Below, in pieces: positions 43,406-52,849 of a stretch of 64,000 bases of DNA. Position 1 is the stretch's first letter; every line of letters starts with the position of its first letter. Below the pieces are notes generated by a model that saw only the letters and a program-made list of their open reading frames with translations, had not been told where the DNA came from and ran no database searches. A program made the translations under genes and the position numbers. The stretch is from contig JBBCJA010000009.1 in the NCBI GenBank assembly GCA_037189585.1, positions 62,001 to 126,000 on the forward strand, given 5' to 3'. This DNA comes from JAEXNA01 sp037189585. GTDB lineage: Bacteria; Vulcanimicrobiota; Xenobia; Xenobiales; JADMJV01.

Positions 43406-45537
43406 ATGCGTCGCCTGGTGAACCTTTTTCTGATTCTCGTCGTCCTTGGGGCCGTCGGATTTCTCTTAGTCAAGGCGCGGATCATTAACCTGCCTGGGCG
43501 GCAAGCCGGTCCTCAGCCTCCCCCCACGGCCGCTCCCCCCCCCCTCGCGATAATCTGCGCATCAGCGTGGCGCAGCGACCTGAGCGCTTGATCGTGAACG
43601 CACTCCAGCGCTTGTTGGAAGCCGAGAGACTCAAGGTCGAGATCGTGGCGTTCAATCCCGAAACCACCTGGATGGAACTGGCCGCCGGCGAGATCGACCT
43701 GGTGGTGGCTCCCATCGGGGACGCGGTCACCGCGCAAGCGCGTTTTAACTGCGGAAGATTTCTCTTTGTTAGCGGCCTTTCCGAAGGCTACGACACCATC
43801 ATCTCTAAAACCCAGCTGCCAGGCCCTCCCCTGAGTCTAGGGATCGTGGGCGGCCAGAGTGGCGAACTCTTCGCCATTGGAAAGTTCCCCGAGGCGCGGC
43901 TGCTGACAGCCGACGACCAGACGCAATTGCAAGGCTGGCTAACTGAAGGCGCGGTTCAAGCGGCTGTGCTGGAAAGCGCGGGTCTCAAAGGCGAGCTCGC
44001 TCAGAAAGCCGTAAAACTCGGAGGTACCAGTCCTGACGGACCGATGCCGACCGTGGTGGTTCTATCCCAAACTCTAGCCCAGGAAAGTCCGGAAAATCAA
44101 ACTCGCCTAGAGATTTTAGCCGCGACCCTGGAATCCTGGAAGGGACTGATAGGTTACCTCAATACTCAGCCAGAGCTCCTGCGTTCTATCTTACGAGCGG
44201 AAGCCAGCGCCATGGGAGTGGACTTGGACAAGCTGTTCCAGGATTACCGTTTTCTTTCACCGGGCGAGGGACGCCAGGCGCTCCTGCAAGGAAGTCAGGA
44301 GGGTCTGCTCAAGCAAACATTGGACCTTCTAGTCCTGGCCAAAACCAGCAACCTCACGTCTCCGGATTGGGAGAAGACTCTGGCCATTCCGTCTCCTCTC
44401 AACCAGTTGCTGAGCTCTCCCGTCAGTGCCGCCATCTCACCGACTCCTAATCCAAGAGCGACCCCCGCCGCGATTGGGACTCCAACGGCGGAGGCGACGC
44501 GGTCCACAACGATCGCATCGGTGGCTTTTGAGGGCACGAACTATGTGTCCGGTTCTGCCCCCACCGCTCCCTGGCCCGAGCCCACCACTTTTAAAGTCGA
44601 AAAGGCTCTCGATTTCGCCGGCGCGCTGACCGACACTCGAGTCGGAATCTGTACCGCCGAAGGCTTCGCGGCCTATAGTCTGGACGGGAAGCTCGCCTTC
44701 GACTCCAAAGAGGGTGGAGTACCAACCTCCTCCATTCTGGCTGATCCCAGTACTTTCTATGTGACTCGTGCCGGCCAACTTCAAGCCATCGACGAGCAGG
44801 GGAAAGTCCTTTGGAAGTTTCCCTTTGAAGGACGCCCGGGGCAAACCCCTCTCTTGACTGATACTCACGTCATTATGAGCGTCAGCTCGAGAAACGAGCA
44901 CAAGGTCGTCGCGGTGGCACGAGAGACCGGAGAGGTCTCCTGGCAAGGAGCCTTGGAAAAGGCTCCGACCTGCGCCCCCGTCTTCGCCGACACTCCGCTA
45001 CCGAGAGTTCTCGTCATCGACGAAGCGGGACAGCTTACCGCATGGAATGCCCAAACCGGTGGAGTCAATTGGCAAAGCGCGTTATCCAAGCCGACCTCCC
45101 TAGCCCCCGCTGTCCGCGGGGACGTCCTGGCCGTCGCCCATCCTGAAGGGAATGTTGTCCTGGTCTCACTAGTTGATGGACGGCAGCTCTGGGAAAACCA
45201 ATTAGGAACAAGATTCACCGCGGCTCCCACCGTCACCGACAGCGCGATCATATTGCCGGCCACCGATAATACCGTCTACGCCCTGAAACGGGAAAACGGA
45301 GAGATTCAGGTCAAAGTCCCTCTGGAAAGCCTCCCTTCCTCTCCCCTCGTCGTGGTAGGCGAAAACGCTTACCTCTGCGACCAAAACGGCGGAGCTCACG
45401 GATTCGCGCTCACTCCGAAGCTCTCGTTGGAATGGAGTATCAACCCAGCCAAGACGGCTCTGCAAGCCCCCATTTTCTCGACTCAAAACTTCGCCTTGAT
45501 CTCGACGGATGGCTCCGTACGGATCTATCCGCGATAA
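43406..45537 (+). pseudogene. Periplasmic-binding-protein/PQQ-propeller fusion, split by a C10 tract
   Basis: Two frames read as one ~709-residue exported or anchored protein. Frame one (ATG 43406) has a signal-anchor (RLVNLFLILVVLGAVGFLLV) and a Pro-rich linker that enters a run of ten C (43535-43544). Frame two, from about 43548, starts the strand DNLRISVAQRPERL of a periplasmic-binding-protein domain (to ~residue 290; AGEIDLVVAPIGD, PLSLGIVGGQSG). A linker and a PQQ-like beta-propeller follow, with blades such as AIDEQGKVLWKFP, TAWNAQTGGVNWQS and YALKRENGEIQV. Adding one C (or removing two) restores one frame. Downstream initiation at GTG 43567 would lose the first strand and export signal. 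Error, mutation or phase variation are all possible. Confidence 0.7.
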
Positions 45538-45568
45538 AACACGCCTTAGTTAATATAAGAGTTCGACT

Positions 45569-46654
45569 TTAACGGCTAGCGCGCCAGTTGGTAGCCTGTC
45601 GAAAGAACGGCATATTGATTCCACCCGCTCCTTGCCCCTTAGCGATCTGGCCTTCCAGCGAACCGGCCTTAGCCAGCGCCTCTCGCAAGCTCCGACTTCC
45701 CGAAGTTGAAACGGGGGTTAGCGTCGCATGGGCGGAGCCGTCGGCTCCCAAACTTCCCCGCAAGGAGTACACTCCATGTCCGGTTTGAAGGGAGTCACCC
45801 GGGGGTCGGTAGGCCACATCGAGTTGGAGCCGTCCGGTCAAGACATCGTCTTTCACCTCCACGATCAGGTTGCCCGAGACGCGGGCCTCACCACCCCACT
45901 CCAGAGGCACCATTTCAGCGATACGACCCTTGATAGTCTCTTCACAACCCGTGCTGGTGAAAGAGTTCTCAAGGATGTGAACCTTCACACCTTCAGCTAC
46001 CGAATCATCAAGATAGAGGCGGCCCTTGAGCGCCAGGTTGGCAGTTCGGGCGCGACCTGTCCCCGCGCAGGGTTGCGAACCGCTCAGAGCTATCCGCACA
46101 ACCCGTTGAGAGGGCACCAGGGATGCCGTACCCGTGTAGCTCCAGCCCGAGCGCTCATAGCGAACATTCGCGCGAACCTCCTCGAGCTTTCGCGAAACGG
46201 AGCCCAGAGACTCCCACAGCGCCTCTCCTCTCTGGCGGTCCTTGGGAACTCTTACGTCGAGCAAGCCTCGTCCGGCCAAAAGCCGAAGAAAGCGCGCCGG
46301 CTCTTTACGCGTCTCCTCCCACCAGGTCAACGCCTCCAGCGGGTCCAGGGAACCGCAGCCTCGCTTCTCGAGCTCCGCTTTTACGGGTGCCCAGATGGTC
46401 GACCACGACCCCACCTGAAGTGCGTTCTGGTGCAAAAGTTCCGGAATCCCAACCTTTTTAAGCATGCCCCAGTTGGCCGAAGAGGAGCCGTCCGACAGTT
46501 CATCCTTACTGGGACCCGTCTTGAGATAAGCATCCAAGGCGCGCTTGGTGGCCACCGACAGGGCCGGGTCCGCCGGCTGGGCTTTCGCGCTCTCGCGGCC
46601 CAATGCCAGGCAGGCTACGAGCAGACTCAAAATCAAGAGGCGCCAGCGAGGCAT
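45569..46654 (-). CDS. Exported protein of unknown function, 361 aa
   Basis: A 361-residue protein with a signal peptide (RLLILSLLVACLALGRESAKA). The first half is helical and charged (ALDAYLKTGPSKDELSDG, RGCGSLDPLEALTWWEETRK). The second half is beta-rich with four Cys (GSQPCAGTG, STGCEETI), suggesting a disulphide in the periplasm. No family recognised. The ATG overlaps the stop of the lytic transglycosylase gene by one base (TGATG), so the two are co-translated and probably act together on the cell wall. Confidence 0.65.
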   Translation of the reverse strand: MPRWRLLILSLLVACLALGRESAKAQPADPALSVATKRALDAYLKTGPSKDELSDGSSSANWGMLKKVGIPELLHQNALQVGSWSTIWAPVKAELEKRGCGSLDPLEALTWWEETRKEPARFLRLLAGRGLLDVRVPKDRQRGEALWESLGSVSRKLEEVRANVRYERSGWSYTGTASLVPSQRVVRIALSGSQPCAGTGRARTANLALKGRLYLDDSVAEGVKVHILENSFTSTGCEETIKGRIAEMVPLEWGGEARVSGNLIVEVKDDVLTGRLQLDVAYRPPGDSLQTGHGVYSLRGSLGADGSAHATLTPVSTSGSRSLREALAKAGSLEGQIAKGQGAGGINMPFFRQATNWRASR

Positions 46655-48333
46655 CAGGAGTCTGAACTCACTCTTCTGACTCCGGATTTAGCTTCGAAAA
46701 CCTTCAAAAACTCATGTCCGAAACGCGGATTGACCACAATATGGTGCTCATCCCGGCTGGTGCGCAGGTAGATGCGGTCGAAAAGGTAGTCCTGTTGTAG
46801 CTCTTTCTCTAAGTTCTGTCGCTCTTTGGCCCCCAGGTCCGCGGCCGTCATCAAGACCGCGACACCTTTGGCGTGAAGTTCTTTCTCCCAGGAGGCGCGT
46901 TCGGGGCCGTCTTCACCCAGAGAAACGATCGGCAGCTTCACCGTCTTTCCTGCCAGTCGATTTAGTCGTTCCTGCAAGTGCAACAGATAGCCGACCAGCT
47001 CGGGACGAACCCAGCGGGAACGTTTTTCAGCCGGACTCGGGTTCCAAGCCGAATCCGGCAGCTTGACCAGATAGCCCTGGTTCACTCCCTTTTCAAACTC
47101 TTGCTCTCCCATGAACGCTGGAAGTCCTCGGACCTCGCCCGCGAGCTGCGGCAAGGTGTAGCGCTCCACAGCGTCCTGGAGATATTTCTCGCCGGCCAAA
47201 AAGCCAGACAGAGAGCCCAGAACCTTCCAGGGATAGATGTCGCTCTCGTCTCCCAAAGCCAGATGGGCATTGCTTCGAGTCGTCTTCTCTCCCTCCACGG
47301 TACGCAAGCCGTTGAGCATCTCGCGGCTTCGAGGATCGTTCCACAGATCGAGATAAGTCACGTTCAACTTTTGCAGCGAATTCAAAAAAGAGCTTCGATC
47401 GCCGGCCTGCGGGTACATGACCGTCGCATCGTGACGACGCAAGTAGTCGTACAAGATGTCGTCCTGATTGAGCACACCCTTGTGATAAGCTCCGATCGCA
47501 TGGTCGACACGGCCGCCGTACATACTCAGAAGAAAATCGAAGAACAAGACGACGTCCTCGAGATTGCACTCGGCGATCGCGCGCTCATCACTGACACCAG
47601 CCTTTTTGGCCATCTGGCGGTGACGTTGCTCGATGTTGAGGAGGGCCGCCCTGGCTTCGAGCTTCTTAGCCTTCTCCAGCCGGGTCGGGTCCTTATCGAT
47701 ACCGCCCTGGTATCTCTCCCATTGGGCCGCCTCTTTAAGTTCGGCGGCCTTTCGAGCGGCGTAGCGATGGGCTTCATCCACGGCTCCCCAGGTCATCTGC
47801 CCCAGCCCGGCCGCGTCGGCCCAAGAGACTTTATCTGATCCGCCTGAATTCTCCCAACTGGTGATGGCCAGGACCGGATAAAAGGGCACTTCATGCCGCT
47901 CACAGATCTTCTGAAGAAGGTCCTTGTACTTTCGGATCGTGTGATGATTCCGAATCAAGTCGTGATTCTCCGTGGGATGGTACACCACGTAATGGAAAGA
48001 AAGAATCTCGGCCAGCATCTGATGCTTTTGAGCGTCGGTCCGGTCGGAAAAGATCTTCTCCAGCATGCCGGCGACAGCATCGATCTCGGACTGTGGATAC
48101 TTTCCGTGGAGATAGTACTCGCGTAAAGAGCCCTGGCCATTCCAAACCGGCCGCGAATCCGTGCTCTGGCTACTACCACTCCCACCACTCGCACCGCTGA
48201 CGGCACTGAGTAGCTCCGTCTCGCCGGCGGCGGCGGTGGCGCTCGAACCGGCGACCTTGCGCCCTGTCGGCGCGCAGCTAACAATCATCGAGGCGAGTAA
48301 GAGCGCCGCGCAACATGACCTTCGAAACCTCAC
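46654..48333 (-). CDS. Lipoprotein lytic transglycosylase-like protein with a peptidase-like C-terminus
   Basis: A 559-residue lipoprotein: signal with lipobox IVSC (Cys20). Residues ~90-330 contain an SLT-like fold: FYPVLAITSWENSGGSD with the candidate catalytic Glu in WENSG, then DAAGLGQMTWGAVDEAHRY, the G-L-M/Q box, and MYGGRVDHAIGAYHKG, the usual 'AY.aG' stretch. The C-terminal ~130 residues (PELVGYLLHLQERLNRLAG, ASWEKELHAKGVAVLM, RDEHHIVVNPRFG) resemble DUF5715-type, DD-peptidase-like domains. It probably cuts peptidoglycan from the membrane. Start is GTG 48331-48333. Divergent from yraN. Confidence 0.75.
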   Translation of the reverse strand: MRFRRSCCAALLLASMIVSCAPTGRKVAGSSATAAAGETELLSAVSGASGGSGSSQSTDSRPVWNGQGSLREYYLHGKYPQSEIDAVAGMLEKIFSDRTDAQKHQMLAEILSFHYVVYHPTENHDLIRNHHTIRKYKDLLQKICERHEVPFYPVLAITSWENSGGSDKVSWADAAGLGQMTWGAVDEAHRYAARKAAELKEAAQWERYQGGIDKDPTRLEKAKKLEARAALLNIEQRHRQMAKKAGVSDERAIAECNLEDVVLFFDFLLSMYGGRVDHAIGAYHKGVLNQDDILYDYLRRHDATVMYPQAGDRSSFLNSLQKLNVTYLDLWNDPRSREMLNGLRTVEGEKTTRSNAHLALGDESDIYPWKVLGSLSGFLAGEKYLQDAVERYTLPQLAGEVRGLPAFMGEQEFEKGVNQGYLVKLPDSAWNPSPAEKRSRWVRPELVGYLLHLQERLNRLAGKTVKLPIVSLGEDGPERASWEKELHAKGVAVLMTAADLGAKERQNLEKELQQDYLFDRIYLRTSRDEHHIVVNPRFGHEFLKVFEAKSGVRRVSSDS

Positions 48334-48422
48334 TGGCCGTTGAATTCGCCTTGAGAAAAAAGGTTCCCGCCCACCGGAGTTATCCCAGGCCCGGGCTGAC
48401 CTCTCGGCGAACCCGCTTTAGG

Positions 48423-48785
48423 ATGAGTCGAGCGCGGCGGGAGTTGGGTCAAAGGGGAGAGCGAGCCGCCCTGGCCTACCTCCAGGAGAGGGGCTACATC
48501 TTGCTGCACAAGAACTTTCGCCGCCAGGACGGTGAGATCGATCTCATTTTGCGTGACGGAGAGACCCTGGTTTTCTGTGAAGTCAAGACCCAACGTTCGG
48601 TCGAGGCCGCAGAAAGCTACTCACCTCGCCAGCAGGCTCGAATGCGTCGTCTCGTGCTATCCTACTTGGCGAGGTCGGGCTGGGAAGGTCCCGTGAGGGT
48701 CGACCTGATGGCGCTCGACGAAGAGTCAGGCGATGAGAGGTTTCGCATCCACCACTTTCATGACATCCTCTCCGACGACACCTGA
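48423..48785 (+). CDS. yraN: YraN family (UPF0102) predicted endonuclease
   Basis: A 120-residue protein matching YraN: ELGQRGERAALAYLQERGY, NFRRQDGEIDLILRDGETLVFCEVKTQ, then YSPRQQARMRRLVLSYLA. The E-D-(E/Q)-x-K-type nuclease signature GEIDLI...FCEVK is complete, so it has a restriction-endonuclease-like fold; it is thought to act on Holliday-junction-like or recombining DNA, but this is not firmly shown. ATG 48423 is preferred; the open frame extends upstream to 48315 without family-like sequence. Confidence 0.9.
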   Translation: MSRARRELGQRGERAALAYLQERGYILLHKNFRRQDGEIDLILRDGETLVFCEVKTQRSVEAAESYSPRQQARMRRLVLSYLARSGWEGPVRVDLMALDEESGDERFRIHHFHDILSDDT

Positions 48786-48849
48786 AATCACTGGAACGCG
48801 GTCGTCCGCCTGGCAGGAATGCGGACCTGGAACGGCTTAATCAAAGCAT

Positions 48850-49242
48850 GTGAAATTCTTCAAGCTCCTACTCGTCATCGCTTTTAGCTGCACCAGTCTA
48901 GCTCTGGCCGAAACAACTTCCGCCGCGACCGAGCCTTTGGACCTATCCGGTACCTGGAAGGTCGTGCTGGAAAACAGCTACACCCGCAAACAGATCACCT
49001 TTCGAATCGAGCAAAAAGACGGACGCATGCGCGGCAAGATGGCTTCCAAGGAGATCGGAAGCCAGGACCTGGACGGACGCCAAGCCGAGAATGGCGAAAT
49101 CCTTTTCTGGAGCACCTTCCGCTCTCGCGAGGGAATCAGCACGGAGACTTCATTCAAAGGCCGGATGGAAGGTGAGGCCATTGTCGGCAAAGCTCGCTTT
49201 TTCGAAAAACCTTACAACTTCCGCGCCGAGCGCTCCGAGTAG
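48850..49242 (+). CDS. Small exported beta-rich protein
   Basis: A 130-residue protein with a signal peptide (VKFFKLLLVIAFSCTSLALA, GTG start). The mature part is a small beta-barrel-like domain: LSGTWKVVLENSYTRKQITFRIEQKDGRMRGKM, then FKGRMEGEAIVGKARFFE, the 'G.W......' pattern often seen in lipocalin-like single-domain proteins. No ligand can be deduced. It converges with the PBP1A gene nine bases away. Confidence 0.65.
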   Translation: MKFFKLLLVIAFSCTSLALAETTSAATEPLDLSGTWKVVLENSYTRKQITFRIEQKDGRMRGKMASKEIGSQDLDGRQAENGEILFWSTFRSREGISTETSFKGRMEGEAIVGKARFFEKPYNFRAERSE

Positions 49243-49251
49243 TCGAAGACC

Positions 49252-51681
49252 CTAGTGTTCCACCGATAAAGCCGGGTCTCCCTCACCGTTAGCGGAAACG
49301 CCGTGGGGAGCCGACGTCAGGGGCGGCTCCTCTTCGAGAGGCTCCATCCCTTGCTCGAGAATGTCCTCCGGAATCTCCATCCTGTCTTCCTCCATCACCG
49401 GAGTACCGGGAGTACCAGGAGTCGAACTTGTTCCGGGCACGATGGTTAAGCCTTGCTGAATGCGGAATTTTATCCCCTTAAGACTGGGAGGCTGTTCCAC
49501 GTAGGGTATCTGGGCACCGGCTGAGGTTACGACCTCTTTGTCCTTGCGAGGATTGAGGTGATTCGGAAGATCTCGCTCGGTCAAGGTCACCAAAGTCGGG
49601 GTCAAAAAAACCGATCGAGCCGTGGGCGCCATTCGAGCCGGCAGATCCACCTGCCGATGGACGGGGCAAGAGCGTGACGGAATATCCCCGGTCTTGAAGA
49701 CTTCCTGATAAGTCTTGGCACAACTCGGCGTGGCCAGATAGGTGCTGTCCCAGCACAGTTTGAACCTTTGAGGCTCGGCGAAAGCTACTCCGGGTAGGGA
49801 CGTCGCGGCATCGCGCCCCGCCAATCCAGCCTCCGCGACAGTGTAAAAGATCTCCGCTGGAAGCATTCCTCCATAGACGCGAGCCATGGGCCGGTTGTCG
49901 TCTCGGCCGACCCAAACCGCTATGGTGTGAAAGGGGGTAAATCCACAAAACCAGGCGTCCTTAAAGTTGTCGGTGGTCCCGGTCTTGCCTGCGACGTACG
50001 TGCTGGTCAGGTTCGCGGCGGTCGCCGTACCTCCGGTAACGACGCGATGGAGCATCTCACACATCCGCCTTGCCGTTTCCTTGGAGAGGACTCTGTCAAC
50101 CTCGTTGTCATCGGTGGAATCTCGCAAGACTTTTCCATCAGCGGTAACGACTTTCTTGATCGCATGACTTGGTCGAAGAACTCCACCCGAAGGCAAGACC
50201 GAGAACGCACGCGCCATCTGAAGCGGGCTAACCTCGCCCGCTCCCAGAGCCAAAGAGGCGACTTCAGGGAGGTCTCCCTCAATCCCCATCCGATGGGCTA
50301 AAGAAACGATCCGAGAAGGTCCGACGTGGGCTACCAGTTTCGCCGCCACCAGGTTTCGTGAAAATTGCAATCCTGTGCGCAAAGGGATCGCACCCATGAA
50401 CTGCCCATCTGAATTTTTGGGTCTCCATTCTTCCACCGTGCCTGGAGAAAAGGTCGCTTCCGTGTCGGCAAGCTCTTGCTCTGGACCATACCCAGCCTCC
50501 AAGGCAGCGGCGTAAACAAACATCTTGAAGGCGGATCCAGGTTGGCGACGGGCCTGCCAAGCGGCGTTGAACTGCTTTTTGGAGTTCCACCCCGGACCAC
50601 CCACCATAGCGACGATGTCACCCGTGTTGTTGTCTAACATCACCAGCGCTCCCGTGTCGGCTCCCAGAATTTTGCCTGGCCCTTCAATGGAGCTTTGAAC
50701 CGTCTCTTCGGCAACTTTCTGCAGCCTGAGATCTAGAGTCGTCACAATCTGCAGACCGCCGCGACGAATATAGTTTTCCGGATACTGTTCGGAAAGCTGA
50801 CGAATCACGTAGGTGGAAAAATAGGGATACTTCAACATGCCGTCGCTGGAAGGCAAGGGACGATCGACAAAGCTGTAGCTCGCCGCTTTCTTACGCGCCT
50901 CCAGAGCGACTTTGGAGGTCACCTTTCCCTGACTCTCCAAGGCCTTGAGAACCTCATCGAGACGAACCAGCGCCGCTTTCTTGTCCACCAGTGGGGACAA
51001 CGAGGATGGAGCCTGGACTAGGCCGGCTAGCAGAGCCGCCTGCCAGAGTTCGAGTTTGTCAGGGTCGGTCCCGAAGTAAACCGAGGCGGCGGAGTCGACT
51101 CCGTAGGCCCCGGCCCCAAAATAGACCTCGTTGAGATAGATTTCCAAAATCTTGTCTTTGGAGAGCTTCTCGTCCATCCGAGAAGCCAGGACAGCCTCTC
51201 GAACCTTGCGTGAATAAGTTCGCTCATCGGTCAAGAAGAGCTTTCTCGCTAACTGCATAGTCAGCGTGCTCGCCCCTTGCTCGGTGCCGCCGGCCGACAA
51301 ATTACCGGTCAGCGCGCGGGCGATACCTTTCCAGTCAACCCCGCTATGCTCATAAAATCTCCGGTCCTCGATCGCCACTAGTGAGGCTACCATCAGTGGA
51401 GAGATCTTTTCGATCTTAGTGTAGGTACGATTTTCATCGAAAAGTGTCGCGATCAATGTTCCATCACTGCTGAAGATTTTCGTGGTACGGGCGGGATCGT
51501 AGCGGTCGAGCTTAGCCAGGTCAGGTAGACCGGCTGTGATGGATGCATAGAGCAGGCTCGCACCTACCGTCCCAAGGAGAATCAGGCCCGCGAAAACAGC
51601 GAAAAATATCCTAAGTGGTCTTCCCGCCAACGCCGGACGGGCGCGCAACCAACGGGAATGAGAACTTGAAGTCGTATCCAT
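49252..51681 (-). CDS. Class A penicillin-binding protein (PBP1A-type)
   Basis: An 809-residue bifunctional peptidoglycan synthase. Cytoplasmic tail, one helix (~24-47), GT51 glycosyltransferase with Glu105 in EDRRFYEHSG and the GGTEQGASTLTMQLARKLFL motif, then the transpeptidase with Ser383-Lys386 (SAFK), SRN (441-443) and KTG (566-568). The C-terminal 120 residues are a Cys-containing (CPVHRQVDL) then Pro/Thr/Gly-rich tail with GTSSTPGTPGTP, beyond the usual catalytic core. A BlaI-type repressor gene lies 111 bases upstream on the same strand, and a 15-base inverted repeat lies in between. Confidence 0.95.
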   Translation of the reverse strand: MDTTSSSHSRWLRARPALAGRPLRIFFAVFAGLILLGTVGASLLYASITAGLPDLAKLDRYDPARTTKIFSSDGTLIATLFDENRTYTKIEKISPLMVASLVAIEDRRFYEHSGVDWKGIARALTGNLSAGGTEQGASTLTMQLARKLFLTDERTYSRKVREAVLASRMDEKLSKDKILEIYLNEVYFGAGAYGVDSAASVYFGTDPDKLELWQAALLAGLVQAPSSLSPLVDKKAALVRLDEVLKALESQGKVTSKVALEARKKAASYSFVDRPLPSSDGMLKYPYFSTYVIRQLSEQYPENYIRRGGLQIVTTLDLRLQKVAEETVQSSIEGPGKILGADTGALVMLDNNTGDIVAMVGGPGWNSKKQFNAAWQARRQPGSAFKMFVYAAALEAGYGPEQELADTEATFSPGTVEEWRPKNSDGQFMGAIPLRTGLQFSRNLVAAKLVAHVGPSRIVSLAHRMGIEGDLPEVASLALGAGEVSPLQMARAFSVLPSGGVLRPSHAIKKVVTADGKVLRDSTDDNEVDRVLSKETARRMCEMLHRVVTGGTATAANLTSTYVAGKTGTTDNFKDAWFCGFTPFHTIAVWVGRDDNRPMARVYGGMLPAEIFYTVAEAGLAGRDAATSLPGVAFAEPQRFKLCWDSTYLATPSCAKTYQEVFKTGDIPSRSCPVHRQVDLPARMAPTARSVFLTPTLVTLTERDLPNHLNPRKDKEVVTSAGAQIPYVEQPPSLKGIKFRIQQGLTIVPGTSSTPGTPGTPVMEEDRMEIPEDILEQGMEPLEEEPPLTSAPHGVSANGEGDPALSVEH

Positions 51682-51686
51682 ATTCC

Positions 51687-51701
51687 GATGTCTTCGACAT
51701 C
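51687..51701. promoter_or_regulatory. Inverted repeat in the PBP1A leader
   Basis: GATGTCTTCGACATC, 6-base arms around TTC, lies six bases upstream of the PBP1A start codon (minus strand). It could be an operator for the neighbouring BlaI-type regulator, or a small RNA hairpin over the ribosome-binding region. The resemblance to known BlaI boxes (TACA-TGTA) is only partial. Confidence 0.3.
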
Positions 51702-51792
51702 AGTCATTCCGACCTTGCTCTTGAATTCGAGAGTATCCGTAGTTTTCCGATCGGATAGTCTCACGATCTCCGGGTGAGGCTAAACCTGACAG

Positions 51793-52206
51793 TTAAAAGG
51801 CAGCGCCCTGCAAAGATTGACTCTCGATCTCCTCGAGTTGTCGACGCATCTCGGAAAGCTCCGCGGGGCTAAGCTCCTGGCGATAACGGAGGAAAGCCGC
51901 GAAAAACTCCTCGACCTTACCGTCGTAGTATCCACTGACCAATCGCTCGAAAAGCCCACGCGCCAGCTGGTCCTGACCTTCTCGCGCCCAATACAGGTAG
52001 GCCTTCCCTCGCTTGGCTCGGTCCACCACGCCCTTCTTGAAGAGATTGACAAGCACGGTCATCACCGTCGTATAGGCGAGCGGCCGCTCACTTTGAATGC
52101 GCTCGGATACCGCCGCCACACCCAGGGGCATTCGGCTGGTCCAGAGGATCGCCATCACTTTCAACTCCAGGTCCCCGAGCTTCTTTTCGCTACTCACTCT
52201 TGTCAA
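51793..52206 (-). CDS. BlaI/MecI/CopY-family transcriptional repressor
   Basis: A 137-residue winged-helix protein. The N-terminal LGDLELKVMAILWTSRMPLGVAAVSERI and AYTTVMTVLVNLFKKGVVDRAKRGKAYLYW are the family signature; the C-terminal helical part (~80-130) is for dimerisation and is where BlaR-type proteases cut. No BlaR1 sensor gene is adjacent. The start is TTG at 52206 with AGGAAGAG at good spacing; a GTG three codons in is the alternative. It precedes PBP1A on the same strand, suggesting control of cell-wall synthesis. Confidence 0.9.
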   Translation of the reverse strand: MTRVSSEKKLGDLELKVMAILWTSRMPLGVAAVSERIQSERPLAYTTVMTVLVNLFKKGVVDRAKRGKAYLYWAREGQDQLARGLFERLVSGYYDGKVEEFFAAFLRYRQELSPAELSEMRRQLEEIESQSLQGAAF

Positions 52207-52325
52207 AACTCTTCCTTCTCTAAATCTCGCGACGTGCGTACTCGCCTTCGATTTATCGGCCGAACCCCTGAGGGTCTTAAGACTTTTCCCAAATTTGAAT
52301 CATTTCGCTTGGCTCCTCGCTAAAC

Positions 52326-52844
52326 ATGTTAACTCTTAATCAAATTCTTCAGCCAGGATGTTCCCGCGGGCCCACGAACACTTATCGAGTGGAACCCTCT
52401 CGCTGGAAGCAGCGCGGTATGGCCTTTATCACCGAGATACTCATCGCTCTCAGTGTGTTGATACCGGTGATGATCATCGTAGGGGGCATGTTCACCTTCT
52501 CCTTCTCGGTGGACCGCCGCGCTTGGAACCAGCGGACCGCGCGCTCCTTGGCTCGCTCAGCGCTAGAGGAGGTCAGGGGGCGGGATTTCGCGGAGATGGC
52601 CTCGTCCACCTTAGTCTGGCCCCCGGCCAGCATGCCCGCCGCCGACCGTGCCAAACTGGCCTCTGGAGGAACCGAATTCCGCATCGAGGTCACGGTGGAC
52701 CCGAGCGGCCCGGTGGATGACTCCGTGCTGCAACGCCAGATTAGAAGCGTCGTGACATGGCGCGGAAAAAATGGAGAAGAAAGGCTGGAGGCGGAAACGA
52801 CGGTCGCTAGAGTCTACCAGCGAGTCCACGAACCGGGCCCCTAA
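52326..52844 (+). CDS. Prepilin-like (GspI/PilV-type) protein
   Basis: A 172-residue protein with a type IV pilin-like N-terminus after a ~31-residue leader: QRG then MAFITEILIALSVLIPVMIIVGG, a hydrophobic helix carrying the conserved Glu. The spacing is one residue off the canonical G|xxxxE (+6 instead of +5). The soluble part (VRGRDFAEMASS, then beta strands to TTVARVY) fits a minor pseudopilin. An internal ATG (52419) would start at the helix. It converges with the pilus-like cluster on the minus strand, five bases from GAF-GspF, and probably belongs to the same machine. Confidence 0.7.
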   Translation: MLTLNQILQPGCSRGPTNTYRVEPSRWKQRGMAFITEILIALSVLIPVMIIVGGMFTFSFSVDRRAWNQRTARSLARSALEEVRGRDFAEMASSTLVWPPASMPAADRAKLASGGTEFRIEVTVDPSGPVDDSVLQRQIRSVVTWRGKNGEERLEAETTVARVYQRVHEPGP

Positions 52845-52849
52845 ACCCC

